Below are positions 55,121-63,664 of a stretch of DNA of 64,000 nt, piece by piece. The notes beneath the pieces were generated by a model, which worked only from the letters and a program-made list of their open reading frames with translations, was not told the origin of the DNA and made no database searches. Both the position numbers and the translations under genes were made by a program. Position 1 is the stretch's first letter; each line of letters starts with the position of its first letter. The stretch comes from Wenzhouxiangella sp. XN201 (GTDB taxonomy: Bacteria; Pseudomonadota; Gammaproteobacteria; Xanthomonadales; Wenzhouxiangellaceae), in contig NZ_JAAIVI010000017.1 of the NCBI RefSeq assembly GCF_011008905.1, positions 744,001-808,000 on the forward strand, written 5' to 3'.

Positions 55121-55873
55121 ATGACAAATCCCGCAAGCAATATCCGGGTCGTGCTGGTCGGCACGACGCATCCGGGCAACATCGGCGCTGCGGCTCGGGC
55201 CATGAAGGTGATGGGACTCGAGCGGCTCTACCTCGTCTCGCCGGCGAAATTTCCTTCCGGCGAGGCGACCGCCATGGCCTCCAGTGCCGACGACATCCTG
55301 GCCAATGCGGTTGTGGTCGATGATTTCCTGGAGGCGATTGCCGGCTGCCCGCTGGTGCTGGGCACCACCGCGCGCCTGCGATCGCTGCCGCAGCCCTTGT
55401 TCGATCCCCGATCGGCGGCGCAGAAGGCCGTGGTCGAGGCCGGCAAGCATGAAGTGGCGCTGGTATTCGGGCGAGAGAAAAGCGGGCTCGACAATGAAGA
55501 GGTCAAGCACTGCCACTGGCTGGTCAATATCCCGACCAGCGAGCGGTATTCCTCGCTCAACCTGGCCCAGGCGGTGCAGATCCTGGCCTACGAGATCCAC
55601 CTGGCCGAACTCGATGGTGGGCCGGGCGAGACGCCGCCGCCGGACTGGGAGCCGGTCGATCCCGAGCGCCTGGAGTTCTTCTTCCAGCGCCTGGAGGAAT
55701 CGCTGCTGGCCATCCGCTTCCTCAACCCGCGCCAGCCCAAGCGCCTGATGCAGCGCTTGCGCCGGCTCTACCTGCGCGCCCGCCCCGACGAGAACGAACT
55801 CAATATTCTCAACGGCATCGTGTCACACACGCTTGGAATCGTTCGTGAGCGATCAGAAGAACAAGAAGACTGA
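55121..55873 (+). CDS. trmJ: tRNA (cytidine/uridine-32-2'-O)-methyltransferase TrmJ
   Basis: This 250-residue SPOUT enzyme shows IRVVLVGTTHPGNIGAAARAM, LVFGREKSGLDNEEV and NIPTSERYSSLNLAQAVQIL, which form the knotted SAM site. It methylates the ribose at position 32 of tRNA. A TAGAAT -10 candidate lies about 12 bp upstream of the ATG. It overlaps the following ATL gene by 29 bp. Confidence 0.95.
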   Translation: MTNPASNIRVVLVGTTHPGNIGAAARAMKVMGLERLYLVSPAKFPSGEATAMASSADDILANAVVVDDFLEAIAGCPLVLGTTARLRSLPQPLFDPRSAAQKAVVEAGKHEVALVFGREKSGLDNEEVKHCHWLVNIPTSERYSSLNLAQAVQILAYEIHLAELDGGPGETPPPDWEPVDPERLEFFFQRLEESLLAIRFLNPRQPKRLMQRLRRLYLRARPDENELNILNGIVSHTLGIVRERSEEQED

Positions 55874-56225
55874 TCCGGTCTCCGACGCCGACCGCTACCA
55901 GCGCATCTGGGACGCTGTGGCTGGCATTCCCAGCGGCTGCGTGCTCAACTATGGCTCGGTCGCCCGGCTGGCCGGCCTGCCGGGCCGGGCACGCCTGGTC
56001 GGCATGGCACTCGGCCGCGCGCCAAAGAAGATGGCCTTGCCCTGGCACCGCGTGGTTAACGCCCAGGGCAAGATAAGTTTTCCCGAGGGCAGCAGCAAGG
56101 GTGCCGAGCAACGGCGACTGCTGGAGGAGGAAGGCGTGGAGTTTGAAAACGACACGATTGATCTTGAGCGTTTCAGCCCGGAGCGCGCGCTGGACAGGAT
56201 GCTTTGGGGGCCGGGAAGGGAGTGA
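55845..56225 (+). CDS. Alkyltransferase-like protein (ATL)
   Basis: A protein of about 126 residues related to the DNA-binding domain of O6-alkylguanine transferases. The active-site PCHR motif reads PWHRVVNAQGKIS, so the alkyl-accepting Cys is Trp. Such ATL proteins bind O6-alkylguanine and flag it for nucleotide excision repair rather than reversing it. The helix-turn-helix RARLVGMALGRAPK is present. GTG 55845 lies within trmJ; a TTG at 55833 is also possible. Confidence 0.87.
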   Translation: MSDQKNKKTDPVSDADRYQRIWDAVAGIPSGCVLNYGSVARLAGLPGRARLVGMALGRAPKKMALPWHRVVNAQGKISFPEGSSKGAEQRRLLEEEGVEFENDTIDLERFSPERALDRMLWGPGRE

Positions 56226-56226
56226 C

Positions 56227-56510
56227 TTCAAAAGCACCAAATCCGAAGCACCAAATCCGAAACAAATTCGAAATTCCAATGTTCAAATGCTTCAAACAGG
56301 AATCAGCGGCTTATCGGAGCAGCCGTAGGTCGGAGTTGCATTACCGACGGACCATGCTTCGGTTCAGAACGCTAGCTATCACGTGTGAAGATCACGAACT
56401 TGCCCGTCGAGGATGCGAGCGAGATCCAGGTTGATTGTGGTGCGTTTCGGTCATTCGAATTTTGGTACTTCGAATTTGATTGAGATTTGGTGCTTCGGAT
56501 TTGGAATTTT
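56227..56510. repeat. Inverted-repeat element between the ATL and MtfA-like genes
   Basis: A perfect 21-bp inverted repeat is present at 56237-56257 and 56484-56504 (CCAAATCCGAAGCACCAAAT plus C). Inside each arm are CGAAACAAATTCGAAAT-type segments and, on the right, CGGTCATTCGAA. The 226-bp interior contains no plausible gene. This is the only gap of about 300 bases here without a gene. Confidence 0.88.
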
Positions 56511-56528
56511 TGCCCATAGGGCGAAGTC

Positions 56529-57284
56529 TCATGCGTTCCTAATCCCGTAGAAGGCCTGCAGAAGCCTGAACACCTCCGGCTCGTGCTGCTCCAACCACTC
56601 CGGCGCATCGAAGAAATATTCACTGGTTACTGCGAAATACTCGGCCGGTGACTCGGCGGCGTAGGGATCGATGGCGGGTTCTTCGTCGCGATCGAGTGCC
56701 TGATTGAGCCGGTCGTAAGCCGCGGAGAAGGCGCGGGTCCATTCGTCCGGGTCCATCGAGCGGTGCAGCGGCGGGAAACCATCCATCTCGCCGTTTAACT
56801 GATCGATCTGGTGGGCGAGTTCATGCGCGACCACGTCGAAGCCCTGGCCCTGGGCGGAGTCCATCACGTCGGCCATCGACAGCACCACCGGTCCGCGCGC
56901 CCAGGCCTCTCCCGAGCGCAGGTCACGGCCCCGGCTGACCACGCCGGCCTCGTCTTCGAACTCCTCCTCCGCGATAAACTCGTCAGGATAGAGAATGAAG
57001 GTGTGGAAATCCGCGTAGCACTCGATGCCCAGGTTCAGGATTGGACGGGCGGCGAGCAGGGCGACGGCCAGGCAATCCTCGTAGCCGGGCTGCAGGCCAC
57101 CGGCGCCGAGAAAGGTCTTGCTGGCCAGGATCTCCCCACTGCGCTGGCGCAAGCGTGCGGCGCTCTCTCCCTCGATTGTGGCCAGGACCGGGAAATGCTT
57201 GATCACCGCCGCAATGTCTTCGTGTGACGGCATGGCCACGTCGACTTTATGTTGCCAGCGTTTTTCGCGCCATTTGCGGAACAT
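56529..57284 (-). CDS. M90 zinc peptidase (MtfA-like)
   Basis: This 251-residue protein has the zinc motif VVAHELAHQIDQLNG. The family-specific tail has the AESPAEYFAVTSEYFFDAP region supplying the downstream Glu ligand. E. coli MtfA is a cytosolic aminopeptidase that binds the repressor Mlc. ATG 57284 (MFRKWREKRWQ) is the usual family start; upstream codons in frame translate the repeat. The gene is flanked on both sides by copies of the same repeat family in direct orientation. Confidence 0.88.
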   Translation of the reverse strand: MFRKWREKRWQHKVDVAMPSHEDIAAVIKHFPVLATIEGESAARLRQRSGEILASKTFLGAGGLQPGYEDCLAVALLAARPILNLGIECYADFHTFILYPDEFIAEEEFEDEAGVVSRGRDLRSGEAWARGPVVLSMADVMDSAQGQGFDVVAHELAHQIDQLNGEMDGFPPLHRSMDPDEWTRAFSAAYDRLNQALDRDEEPAIDPYAAESPAEYFAVTSEYFFDAPEWLEQHEPEVFRLLQAFYGIRNA

Positions 57285-57324
57285 GCGACACCGTGGGCGG
57301 TCGGGAGAGGTTCGATTTTCGCAG

Positions 57325-57395
57325 GTATTTCGGTCATTCGAACATTGCGATTTCGAATTTGTTTCGGAATTGAGATTTCGGATTTGGTGCTTCCG
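57325..57395. repeat. Repeat copy upstream of the MtfA-like gene
   Basis: On the plus strand this reads CGGTCATTCGAACATTGCG, then CGAATTTGTTTCGG and GGATTTGGTGCTTCC. It matches the right part of the element at 56446-56505 in the same orientation and the left part in inverted orientation. It occupies half of the gap between mtfA and dapE. Confidence 0.75.
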
Positions 57396-57427
57396 ACGAA
57401 TGTCGGTCAATGCGTTAAGCTTCTCCC

Positions 57428-58597
57428 ATGGCGACTGCCCCTTCCCAAACCGAGCGCGATGCGGTGCTGACACTGGCCCGCGAACTGATCGCGCGCGAGT
57501 CGATCACGCCTGAAGATGCCGGCTGCCAGCCCCTCATCGCCAGCCGGCTCGAGCGGGCGGGGATGACGGTCGAGTCGATCGATGTGGAGGACGTGCACAA
57601 CCTGCTCGCCCGTCATGGCAACGGCGCGCCGCACCTGATGCTGATCGGGCATACCGACGTGGTGCCGCCGGGACCGGCCCAACACTGGAGTTCGCCGCCG
57701 TTCGAGCCCACGATCCGCGATGGCATGCTCTATGGCCGCGGCGCGGCCGACATGAAGTCTTCCGTTGCGGCTTTCGTGTTGGCATTGGAGCGCTTTCTGG
57801 CGGCACATCCGGATCATGCCGGAACGATTTCCCTGCTGCTGACATCCGACGAGGAAGGGCCCGCACGCCACGGCATTCGCGCGGTTGTGCCGAAGCTCGA
57901 AGACAGGGGTTTGCTGCCCGATGCCTGCCTGGTCGGCGAGCCGTCCAGCCAAGAGCGCCTGGGTGACCTGATCCGCATCGGCCGGCGTGGCTCCATCCAG
58001 GGTCGATTGCACGTTCATGGCAGGCAGGGGCATACCGCCTACGCCGATCCGCGCGACAATCCGGTGCACCGGGCCGCGCCGCTGCTGGCCGAGCTGAGCC
58101 GGCTGGCTTTCAATGACGGCGACGAGTACTTCCCGCCGACGCGACTGCAGATTTCCAACCTCCGTGCCGGCACCGGCGCCGACAACGTCACGCCCGGCGA
58201 ACTGGAGGTCTGGTTCAACCTTCGAAACAATCCCAACAGTTCGGCCGAGACCCTCGAAGCCCGGCTGCGCCAGCTGATCGAGCGCCATGACCCGGGTATC
58301 TGGGAACTCGAATGGCGCGTTTCGGGCCAGCCCTTCGGCCCGGCCACCGGTCCGCTGGCCGACATCGTCAGGCAGGTCTGCCGGGAGCAGTTGGGCATCA
58401 CGCCTGAAGCGGATACCGGTGGCGGCACTTCCGACGGTCGCTTCTTCGGGCCGCGCGGCATTCCGGTGATCGAACTCGGTCCGGTCAACCGCAGCATTCA
58501 CCAGATCGATGAGTGTATCGATCTGGAGGATCTGGCAGCCCTGCCGGCGGTGTATGCGGCTGTCATTGAAAGCATGCTGTGCGGGCAGGGCGGCTGA
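57428..58597 (+). CDS. dapE: Succinyl-diaminopimelate desuccinylase
   Basis: This 389-residue M20 metallopeptidase-fold enzyme has [34 protein letters not shown] (catalytic Glu), [20 protein letters not shown], and the DapE-specific [12 protein letters not shown] ... [14 protein letters not shown]. It makes LL-diaminopimelate for lysine and peptidoglycan. No clear ribosome site precedes the ATG. The stop overlaps the ftsB ATG. Confidence 0.95.
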   Translation: MATAPSQTERDAVLTLARELIARESITPEDAGCQPLIASRLERAGMTVESIDVEDVHNLLARHGNGAPHLMLIGHTDVVPPGPAQHWSSPPFEPTIRDGMLYGRGAADMKSSVAAFVLALERFLAAHPDHAGTISLLLTSDEEGPARHGIRAVVPKLEDRGLLPDACLVGEPSSQERLGDLIRIGRRGSIQGRLHVHGRQGHTAYADPRDNPVHRAAPLLAELSRLAFNDGDEYFPPTRLQISNLRAGTGADNVTPGELEVWFNLRNNPNSSAETLEARLRQLIERHDPGIWELEWRVSGQPFGPATGPLADIVRQVCREQLGITPEADTGGGTSDGRFFGPRGIPVIELGPVNRSIHQIDECIDLEDLAALPAVYAAVIESMLCGQGG

Positions 58598-58881
58598 TGC
58601 GCATCATCCTGATTGCCCTGCTGGTCATCCTCGTCGTGCTGCAGGTGCAGTTGTGGCGGGAGTTCGCCGAGGTGAGCTCGCTGCGCGAAATGGTCGAGCA
58701 GCAGCAGATCGAGAACGAGGAGCTGGAGCGGCGGAACGAGGCACTGGCCGCCGAAGTCGAGGATCTGCGCGCCGGCCTGGAGGCCATCGAGGAGCGCGCC
58801 CGCTCGGAACTTGGCCTGATTCGCGAAGGGGAGTCCTTCTTCCTGATCGTCGATCCGGAAGATGCCGAGCCAAGCGGATGA
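58597..58881 (+). CDS. ftsB: Cell division protein FtsB
   Basis: This 94-residue bitopic protein has a single N-terminal membrane helix ([18 protein letters not shown]) followed by a coiled coil with heptads ([20 protein letters not shown]) and a conserved [14 protein letters not shown] segment. It joins FtsL and FtsQ at the division site. It overlaps dapE (TGATG) and truD (ATGA), so translation of the three is coupled. The usual ispD/ispF neighbours are absent. Confidence 0.93.
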   Translation: MRIILIALLVILVVLQVQLWREFAEVSSLREMVEQQQIENEELERRNEALAAEVEDLRAGLEAIEERARSELGLIREGESFFLIVDPEDAEPSG

Positions 58882-59903
58882 GTGGTGACGAAATCAGACC
58901 GGGTCACGCCTTCGGTGGGCCGCCCGTACGCGGGCGCATCCGATGTCAGCCGGAAGATTTCCTGGTGTCCGAGCGGCTGGGTCATGAGCCCGACGGCGAG
59001 GGTGAACACTTGTGGCTGTGGGTGAGCAAGCGCGAGCGCAATACCGTCGATGTGGCCTCCGACCTGGCGCGCGCGGCCGGCGTACGCCCGAACCGTGTCG
59101 GCTTCGCTGGCCTCAAGGATCGCAACGCCGTCACTGAGCAGTATTTTTCCATTCAGCTGCCTGGTCAGGCCATGCCGGACTGGCGGGATTGGACGATCGA
59201 TGGGGTCAATATCGAGTCGGCTGCATGGAGTTCACGCAAGATTCGTCGGGGGCGACTGCGCGGCAACCGATTCGAGCTGATCGTGCGTGAGCTCGACGGT
59301 GATCGAGACGCCCTCGAGGAACGCCTGGCCGCCGTGCGAGACCAGGGCGTTCCCAACGGATTCGGTGAGCAGCGCTTCGGTCACAACAACATTGCCAGGG
59401 CGCTGGCGCTGTTCCGCGGCGAGATACGTCGCAAACCGTCGAAGACCAAGCGCGGCTTCTATCTTTCAGCGGCCCGCAGCCTGGTCTTCAACCATGTGCT
59501 GGCCGAGCGGATTCGCCGTGCTGACTGGAACCGCCTGATCGACGGGGATCTGGCCGTGCTTGATGGTAGCCACTCATTCTTCCAGGCCGATGCTGCTGAT
59601 CCGGAGCAGGTTCGTCGCTGTGCCGAAATGGACATCCACCCGAGTGGCCCGCTACCCGGGGAGGGTGACAGTCCGGCTACGGGTGAAGCGGCCGAAATCG
59701 AGAACCGGGTGTTCTCGTCCCACCGGGAACTGATCGAAGGCCTGGCGAAGTTCGGCATGAAACAGGAGCGCCGGCCGCTGAGGATGCGGGTCGGCGAACT
59801 GGCCTGGACGTTCCCCGACGAGCGAAGCCTGAAACTGGTCTTTTCTTTAGGCAAGGGCAGCTACGCCACGTCGGTACTGCGCGAGCTCGTCGACTACGAG
59901 TAA
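58878..59903 (+). CDS. truD: tRNA pseudouridine(13) synthase
   Basis: This 341-residue enzyme has [22 protein letters not shown] at the N-terminus, the catalytic Asp in [16 protein letters not shown], and [12 protein letters not shown]. It modifies U13 of tRNA-Glu. The start overlaps the ftsB stop. A TRUD insertion domain lies in the middle. It is followed by a 130-bp gap carrying a small inverted-repeat hairpin. Confidence 0.94.
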   Translation: MSGDEIRPGHAFGGPPVRGRIRCQPEDFLVSERLGHEPDGEGEHLWLWVSKRERNTVDVASDLARAAGVRPNRVGFAGLKDRNAVTEQYFSIQLPGQAMPDWRDWTIDGVNIESAAWSSRKIRRGRLRGNRFELIVRELDGDRDALEERLAAVRDQGVPNGFGEQRFGHNNIARALALFRGEIRRKPSKTKRGFYLSAARSLVFNHVLAERIRRADWNRLIDGDLAVLDGSHSFFQADAADPEQVRRCAEMDIHPSGPLPGEGDSPATGEAAEIENRVFSSHRELIEGLAKFGMKQERRPLRMRVGELAWTFPDERSLKLVFSLGKGSYATSVLRELVDYE

Positions 59904-59940
59904 CAGTCACTCTGGGGCGGTTCGAGATAAAACCTTTCTG

Positions 59941-60007
59941 CCACGGAAAACACGGAATGCACGGAATTAACAGAAATAAGTTTCCGTGTCTTCCGTGCTT
60001 TCCGTGG
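59941..60007. repeat. Small inverted-repeat hairpin (unit CACGGAANN)
   Basis: The left arm (59941-59970) has three CACGGAA units at 10-bp spacing; the right arm (59981-60007) has three TTCCGTG units. The outer nine bases CCACGGAAA/TTTCCGTGG are perfect. Only about ten bases separate the arms. It is of the same family as the sufD-sufS element but compact, and lies between convergent genes where it could stop transcription. Confidence 0.85.
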
Positions 60008-60033
60008 TCCCATGGTTTTGTCTTCAGGCTTGC

Positions 60034-60435
60034 CTACTGCATCGGCCAGTAGAAATATGCTGCCGCCGCCAGGCCGCCAGCGGCAATCACCCCAAGCGAA
60101 ATCCACAACCACGCCCGACTCCTGCGCGGCCCGGCGTCCTTGAGCACGCTCGGCGGGCGCAGGCCCGGCGCCTGCAGCACGAAGCGATGTTCACCAAAGC
60201 GGATTTCGTCGCCGGACTGGAGCGGCTGCCGCTGCGCCGGCTGACCGTTGACCCAGGCCTTGCCGGCCAGCTCGAGCATCAGGGTCTCGCCGTTGTAGAT
60301 AATCCTGGCGTGTCGATCCAGAAGACCCTCGAGCCGGATGTCGGCGTCATCGGCCGAGCCGATGGATGTGTCTTCCTCGAGTGGAAAATTTTTTCCCGTA
60401 TTCGGACCGGAGGCGGCTTTCAGGCGAAATTGCAC
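60034..60435 (-). CDS. FHA-domain membrane protein
   Basis: This 133-residue protein has an FHA phosphothreonine-binding domain (about residues 1-90: FPLEEDTSIGSADDADIRLEG, LDRHARIIYNG, LQSGDEIRFGEHRFVLQ). A single C-terminal membrane helix follows (WLWISLGVIAAGGLAAAAYFY), giving a tail-anchored arrangement. The canonical GR...SxxH reads GSADDAD...DRHAR, so binding may be altered. It starts 12 bp after the cystathionine lyase stop on the same strand. Confidence 0.85.
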   Translation of the reverse strand: MQFRLKAASGPNTGKNFPLEEDTSIGSADDADIRLEGLLDRHARIIYNGETLMLELAGKAWVNGQPAQRQPLQSGDEIRFGEHRFVLQAPGLRPPSVLKDAGPRRSRAWLWISLGVIAAGGLAAAAYFYWPMQ

Positions 60436-60447
60436 GGTATCGCCTCC

Positions 60448-61596
60448 TCAGACCCGATCCAGGGCTTCGGACAGATCGCCGATCAGGTCATCGACATCCT
60501 CAATGCCCACCGACAGGCGAATCAGGGTGTCGGTGATGCCGAGTCGGTCGCGGTTCTCCTTGGGCACCGAGCCGTGGGTCATGATGGCCGGGTGATTGAC
60601 CAGGGACTCGACGCCGCCCAGGGATTCGGCCAGGGCGAACAACTTGGTGTTCTCGAGGAACCGGCGGGCGCGGTCCAGGTCGCCGCCGATATCAAAACTG
60701 ACCATGCCGCCGAAACCGGTCATCTGCTTTTCGGCCAGGGCCTTCTGCGGGTGGCTGTCCAGGCCGGGATAGATGACCTTCTCGACTTTCGGGTGCTCGC
60801 TGAGCCATTCGGCAATGCGCGCGGCGTTTTCGCAGTGGGCGGCCATCCGCAACGCCAGGGTCTTGACCCCGCGCATCACCAGGAAGGAATCGAATGGTCC
60901 CTGTACGCCGCCGGACGAGTTCTGAATGAAGGCGATGTCCTCGGCCAGCTTGTCGTCCTTGACCACGAGCGCACCACCGACCATGTCGGAGTGACCGTTG
61001 AGGTACTTGGTGACCGAATGCACCACAATGTCGGCGCCCAACGCAATCGGCTGCTGCAGCATCGGCGTGGCAAAGGTGTTGTCGACCACCAGGATTGCAC
61101 CGGATTCGCGCGCCAGTTCGGCCATGGCGGCGATGTCGACCAGCTGCAGCATCGGGTTGGTAGGTGATTCGACCCAGATCATCTTCGTCCTGTCGTTAAC
61201 CGCCGCGCGTGCCGCATCGACGTCGGCCAGGTCGGCGAAACTGAATTCCAGACCCGAGGAACGGCGGCGCACGCGTTCGAAAAGGCGCCAGGTTCCGCCG
61301 TACAGGTCGTGCATGGCCAGCACGTGGTCACCGGGTTCGAGCAGGTGCATCAGCGCATCGGTCGCGGCCATGCCCGAGGCGAAAGCAAAGCCGTGGCGCC
61401 CGCCTTCGAGATCCGCGATACAGGCCTCCCAGGCCTTGCGCGTGGGATTGTGTGTGCGCGAATACTCGAAGCCCTGGTGGTCGCCCGGGCTCCTCTGTAC
61501 ATAGGTCGAGGTGGTGTAGATCGGGGTCATGATGGCCCCGGTCGAAGGATCCGGCGATTGGCCGGCGTGGATGACGCGTGTAGCGAGTTTGGTCAT
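60448..61596 (-). CDS. Cystathionine gamma-lyase/synthase family PLP enzyme
   Basis: This 382-residue Cys/Met-metabolism PLP enzyme has FEYSRTHNPTRKAWE, DLYGGTWRLFERV, VESPTNPMLQLVDI, and the PLP Lys in VVHSVTKYLNGHSDMVGG. Beside cystathionine beta-synthase it is most likely the gamma-lyase that splits cystathionine to cysteine in reverse transsulfuration. A gamma-synthase cannot be excluded by sequence alone. The 42-bp gap to cbs is largely made of the 8-bp repeat, and no clear ribosome site is seen. Confidence 0.88.
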   Translation of the reverse strand: MTKLATRVIHAGQSPDPSTGAIMTPIYTTSTYVQRSPGDHQGFEYSRTHNPTRKAWEACIADLEGGRHGFAFASGMAATDALMHLLEPGDHVLAMHDLYGGTWRLFERVRRRSSGLEFSFADLADVDAARAAVNDRTKMIWVESPTNPMLQLVDIAAMAELARESGAILVVDNTFATPMLQQPIALGADIVVHSVTKYLNGHSDMVGGALVVKDDKLAEDIAFIQNSSGGVQGPFDSFLVMRGVKTLALRMAAHCENAARIAEWLSEHPKVEKVIYPGLDSHPQKALAEKQMTGFGGMVSFDIGGDLDRARRFLENTKLFALAESLGGVESLVNHPAIMTHGSVPKENRDRLGITDTLIRLSVGIEDVDDLIGDLSEALDRV

Positions 61597-61599
61597 GGT

Positions 61600-61631
61600 C
61601 GTTGGCTCGTTGACTGGTTTGCTTGTTGGCT
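61600..61631. repeat. GGTTNGCT 8-bp array between cbs and cgl
   Basis: Four adjoining 8-bp units (CGTTGGCT, CGTTGACT, GGTTTGCT, TGTTGGCT) fill most of the 42-bp gap between the cbs stop and the lyase ATG. They match the unit of the 701-881 array. Confidence 0.7.
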
Positions 61632-61638
61632 TGCGCGA

Positions 61639-63012
61639 TTACCGATCGGCTCGTCTTCGCAGGTAATTCAGCAGGTCGACGCGCGTGATCAAACCCATGA
61701 ATTCCTCGCCGTCGAGCACGATCGCGACCAGGTCGCGGTTGAAGATGGGGAGCAGGGCGTCGATGGCGTCATCGACCTGCACGGACTCCAGCTTGCTGAC
61801 CATGGCTGAAGAGACCGGTTCGGAGAAGCGCTCCTCGTGGTCGTAGACGGCCATCAACAGGTCGGATTCGTCGACGATGCCGACAATGCGCTTGCCCTTG
61901 ATCACCGGCAACTGCGAGATGTCGTAGAGCTTCATGCGCTTGTAGGCGTTGGATAGCGGCTCGTCGGGCCCGACCGTAATGGCGTCGCGGGTGGCCGCGG
62001 GTCGGGCGATCAGGTCGCGCAGGTCGCCCTTCTCCTCGATATCGAGAAAGCCCTGTTCGCGCATCCAGGTGTCGTTGTACATCTTCGACAGGTACTTGTT
62101 GCCGGTATCGCAGACAAAAGTCAGCACCTTCTTCGGCTCGGTCTGCTCGCGGCAGTACTTCAGCGCGGCGGCCAGCAGCGTACCGGTCGAAGAGCCCCCG
62201 AACAGGCCTTCCTTCTCGAGCAGCTCGCGCGCGGTCAGGAAGCTTTCCCGGTCCGGAATCGCGTAGGCCTTGTGCACCCGCGAGAAGTCGCTGATGCTGG
62301 GCAGGAAATCCTCGCCGATGCCCTCCACCAGCCATCCGCCGGCGTCTTCGCGGACCTTGCCGGTGGCGATGTAGTCGGCGAGGATCGACCCTTCGGGATC
62401 GGCCAGGACCAATTCCAGTTCGGGGGCCGCGTCGGCGAAGCAACGCGACAGGCCGGTAATGGTGCCGCTGGAGCCAACGCCTATGACCATGGCATCGAGT
62501 TTGCCGTCCATCTGCCGGAGGATTTCCGGCCCGGTATCTTCCTCGTGGGCCTTCGGGTTGTCCGGGTTGCCGAATTGGTTGATAAAGTAGCTGTTGTCGG
62601 TTTCCCTGGCCAGCGTTTCGGCCAGATCCTGGTAGTACTCAGGATGGCCCTTGCCGACATCCGAGCGGGTGATAACCACCTCTGCGCCCATGGCCTTGAG
62701 GTTGTAGATCTTCTCACGGCTCATCTTGTCGGGAATGACCAGGATCAGCCGATAGCCCTTCTGGGCAGCGACCAGCGCGAGGCCGAGCCCGGTGTTGCCG
62801 GCCGTGCCCTCGATGATCGTCGCACCGGGTTTGAGATCGCCGCGCTTCTCGGCTTCCTCGATCATTTTCAGCGCGATGCGGTCCTTGATCGAGCCGGCCG
62901 GATTGTTATTCTCGAGCTTGAGGTAGAGTTCGCAAGGGCCGGTGTCGAGCTTGTTGACGCGCACGATCGGCGTGTTGCCGATCAGTTCCAGGGTGTTGTC
63001 GTATACGTTCAT
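61639..63012 (-). CDS. cbs: Cystathionine beta-synthase
   Basis: This 457-residue protein has a PLP domain with the PLP Lys in NPAGSIKDRIALKMI, EGTAGNTGLGLALVA and VGSSGTITGLSR. Two C-terminal CBS domains (about residues 335-455) follow. It joins serine and homocysteine to cystathionine. There is no N-terminal heme-binding extension. With the adjacent lyase it makes a two-gene reverse transsulfuration operon. A CATGCAC/GTGCATG palindrome lies upstream. Confidence 0.93.
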   Translation of the reverse strand: MNVYDNTLELIGNTPIVRVNKLDTGPCELYLKLENNNPAGSIKDRIALKMIEEAEKRGDLKPGATIIEGTAGNTGLGLALVAAQKGYRLILVIPDKMSREKIYNLKAMGAEVVITRSDVGKGHPEYYQDLAETLARETDNSYFINQFGNPDNPKAHEEDTGPEILRQMDGKLDAMVIGVGSSGTITGLSRCFADAAPELELVLADPEGSILADYIATGKVREDAGGWLVEGIGEDFLPSISDFSRVHKAYAIPDRESFLTARELLEKEGLFGGSSTGTLLAAALKYCREQTEPKKVLTFVCDTGNKYLSKMYNDTWMREQGFLDIEEKGDLRDLIARPAATRDAITVGPDEPLSNAYKRMKLYDISQLPVIKGKRIVGIVDESDLLMAVYDHEERFSEPVSSAMVSKLESVQVDDAIDALLPIFNRDLVAIVLDGEEFMGLITRVDLLNYLRRRADR

Positions 63013-63093
63013 CCGGGGCTCTGGCGGGGGCAGGTATCAGCCGGCCACGATACCCTGTATGGCCGGCCGGGGGCAAGAGAGCATCTGTCCGAT

Positions 63094-63116
63094 CATGCAC
63101 TGAACGCCCGTGCATG
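63094..63116. promoter_or_regulatory. Palindrome upstream of cbs
   Basis: CATGCAC (63094-63100) and GTGCATG (63110-63116) form a 7-bp inverted repeat with a 9-base centre, about 80 bp upstream of the cbs ATG and just beyond the DUF465 terminator. It could be an operator. No regulator is encoded nearby and no strong -10/-35 pair was found. Confidence 0.35.
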
Positions 63117-63148
63117 ACCGATCAGAGCTTCCCAGGGCGATGGGCCCG

Positions 63149-63184
63149 AAAAAAGAACGCCCGGCCAGCATGGGCCGGGCGTTC
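63149..63184 (-). terminator. Rho-independent terminator after the DUF465 gene
   Basis: On the minus strand a 12-bp stem (GAACGCCCGGCC at 63173-63184 pairing with 63155-63166) is followed by TTTTTT (63149-63154). It is a textbook terminator 25 bp past the DUF465 stop. Confidence 0.92.
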
Positions 63185-63208
63185 GGTGAATCGGGGTTGC
63201 AGCGCTTG

Positions 63209-63427
63209 TCAGGCGGCCTGCGCCTGTTCCAACATTCGCGTGAGCTGATCCTTGGCGTGAAGTTTCTCGCGCTTGAGCTGGTTGAGCGCCAGATCTTCCA
63301 TCGGGGCCGTGCCGTTTTCGGCGGCCAGAACGCGTTTTTCGAGCTGCTGGTGGCGATTGTAAAGGTGACGGAACTCCTCGTTGCTCTTGAGCATGACTTC
63401 CATCTGATCCTTCTGATTCTCGAACAT
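63209..63427 (-). CDS. DUF465 (YdcH-like) protein
   Basis: This 72-residue small protein is all helical, with the DUF465 pattern EEFRHLYNRHQQLEKRV and LNQLKREKLHAKDQL. The family is of unknown function and probably forms a helical hairpin. The ATG at 63427 has an AAGGAG ribosome site, which fixes the short start against longer in-frame choices. It ends in its own terminator. Confidence 0.9.
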   Translation of the reverse strand: MFENQKDQMEVMLKSNEEFRHLYNRHQQLEKRVLAAENGTAPMEDLALNQLKREKLHAKDQLTRMLEQAQAA

Positions 63428-63491
63428 GGGCAGACTCCTTTTTTCATTGGGTCCAACAGGCGCGCACGGCCCCGGGCCGGGCGCATAAAAC

Positions 63492-63517
63492 AACGGGCCG
63501 CACTGGGGCGGCCCGTT
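63492..63517. terminator. Candidate terminator or hairpin between the OmpA-domain and DUF465 genes
   Basis: AACGGGCCGC (63492-63501) and GCGGCCCGTT (63508-63517) form a 10-bp stem with a 6-base loop. The T-run is weak on both strands (GTTTTA on the minus strand). It lies about 150 bp past the OmpA-domain stop. The rest of the 63428-63664 gap shows nothing I can name. Confidence 0.5.
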
Positions 63518-63664
63518 TACATTCGGGGGAGTTTGGAGACGCGCCGCATCGCGTTCTGGCGGATCGCCGAAGCGGCGGCGTGGAAATGAGACGAGCGGAT
63601 CGCTCAAAGAAACCACCATGTCATCAGTTATAGCGTCATCGGCGATACAGTTCAAGGGTGATCT

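Noticed and set aside
56281-56440. Possible small gene inside the 56.2-56.5 kb element
   Set aside because: Only short frames without ribosome site or codon bias are present between the arms.
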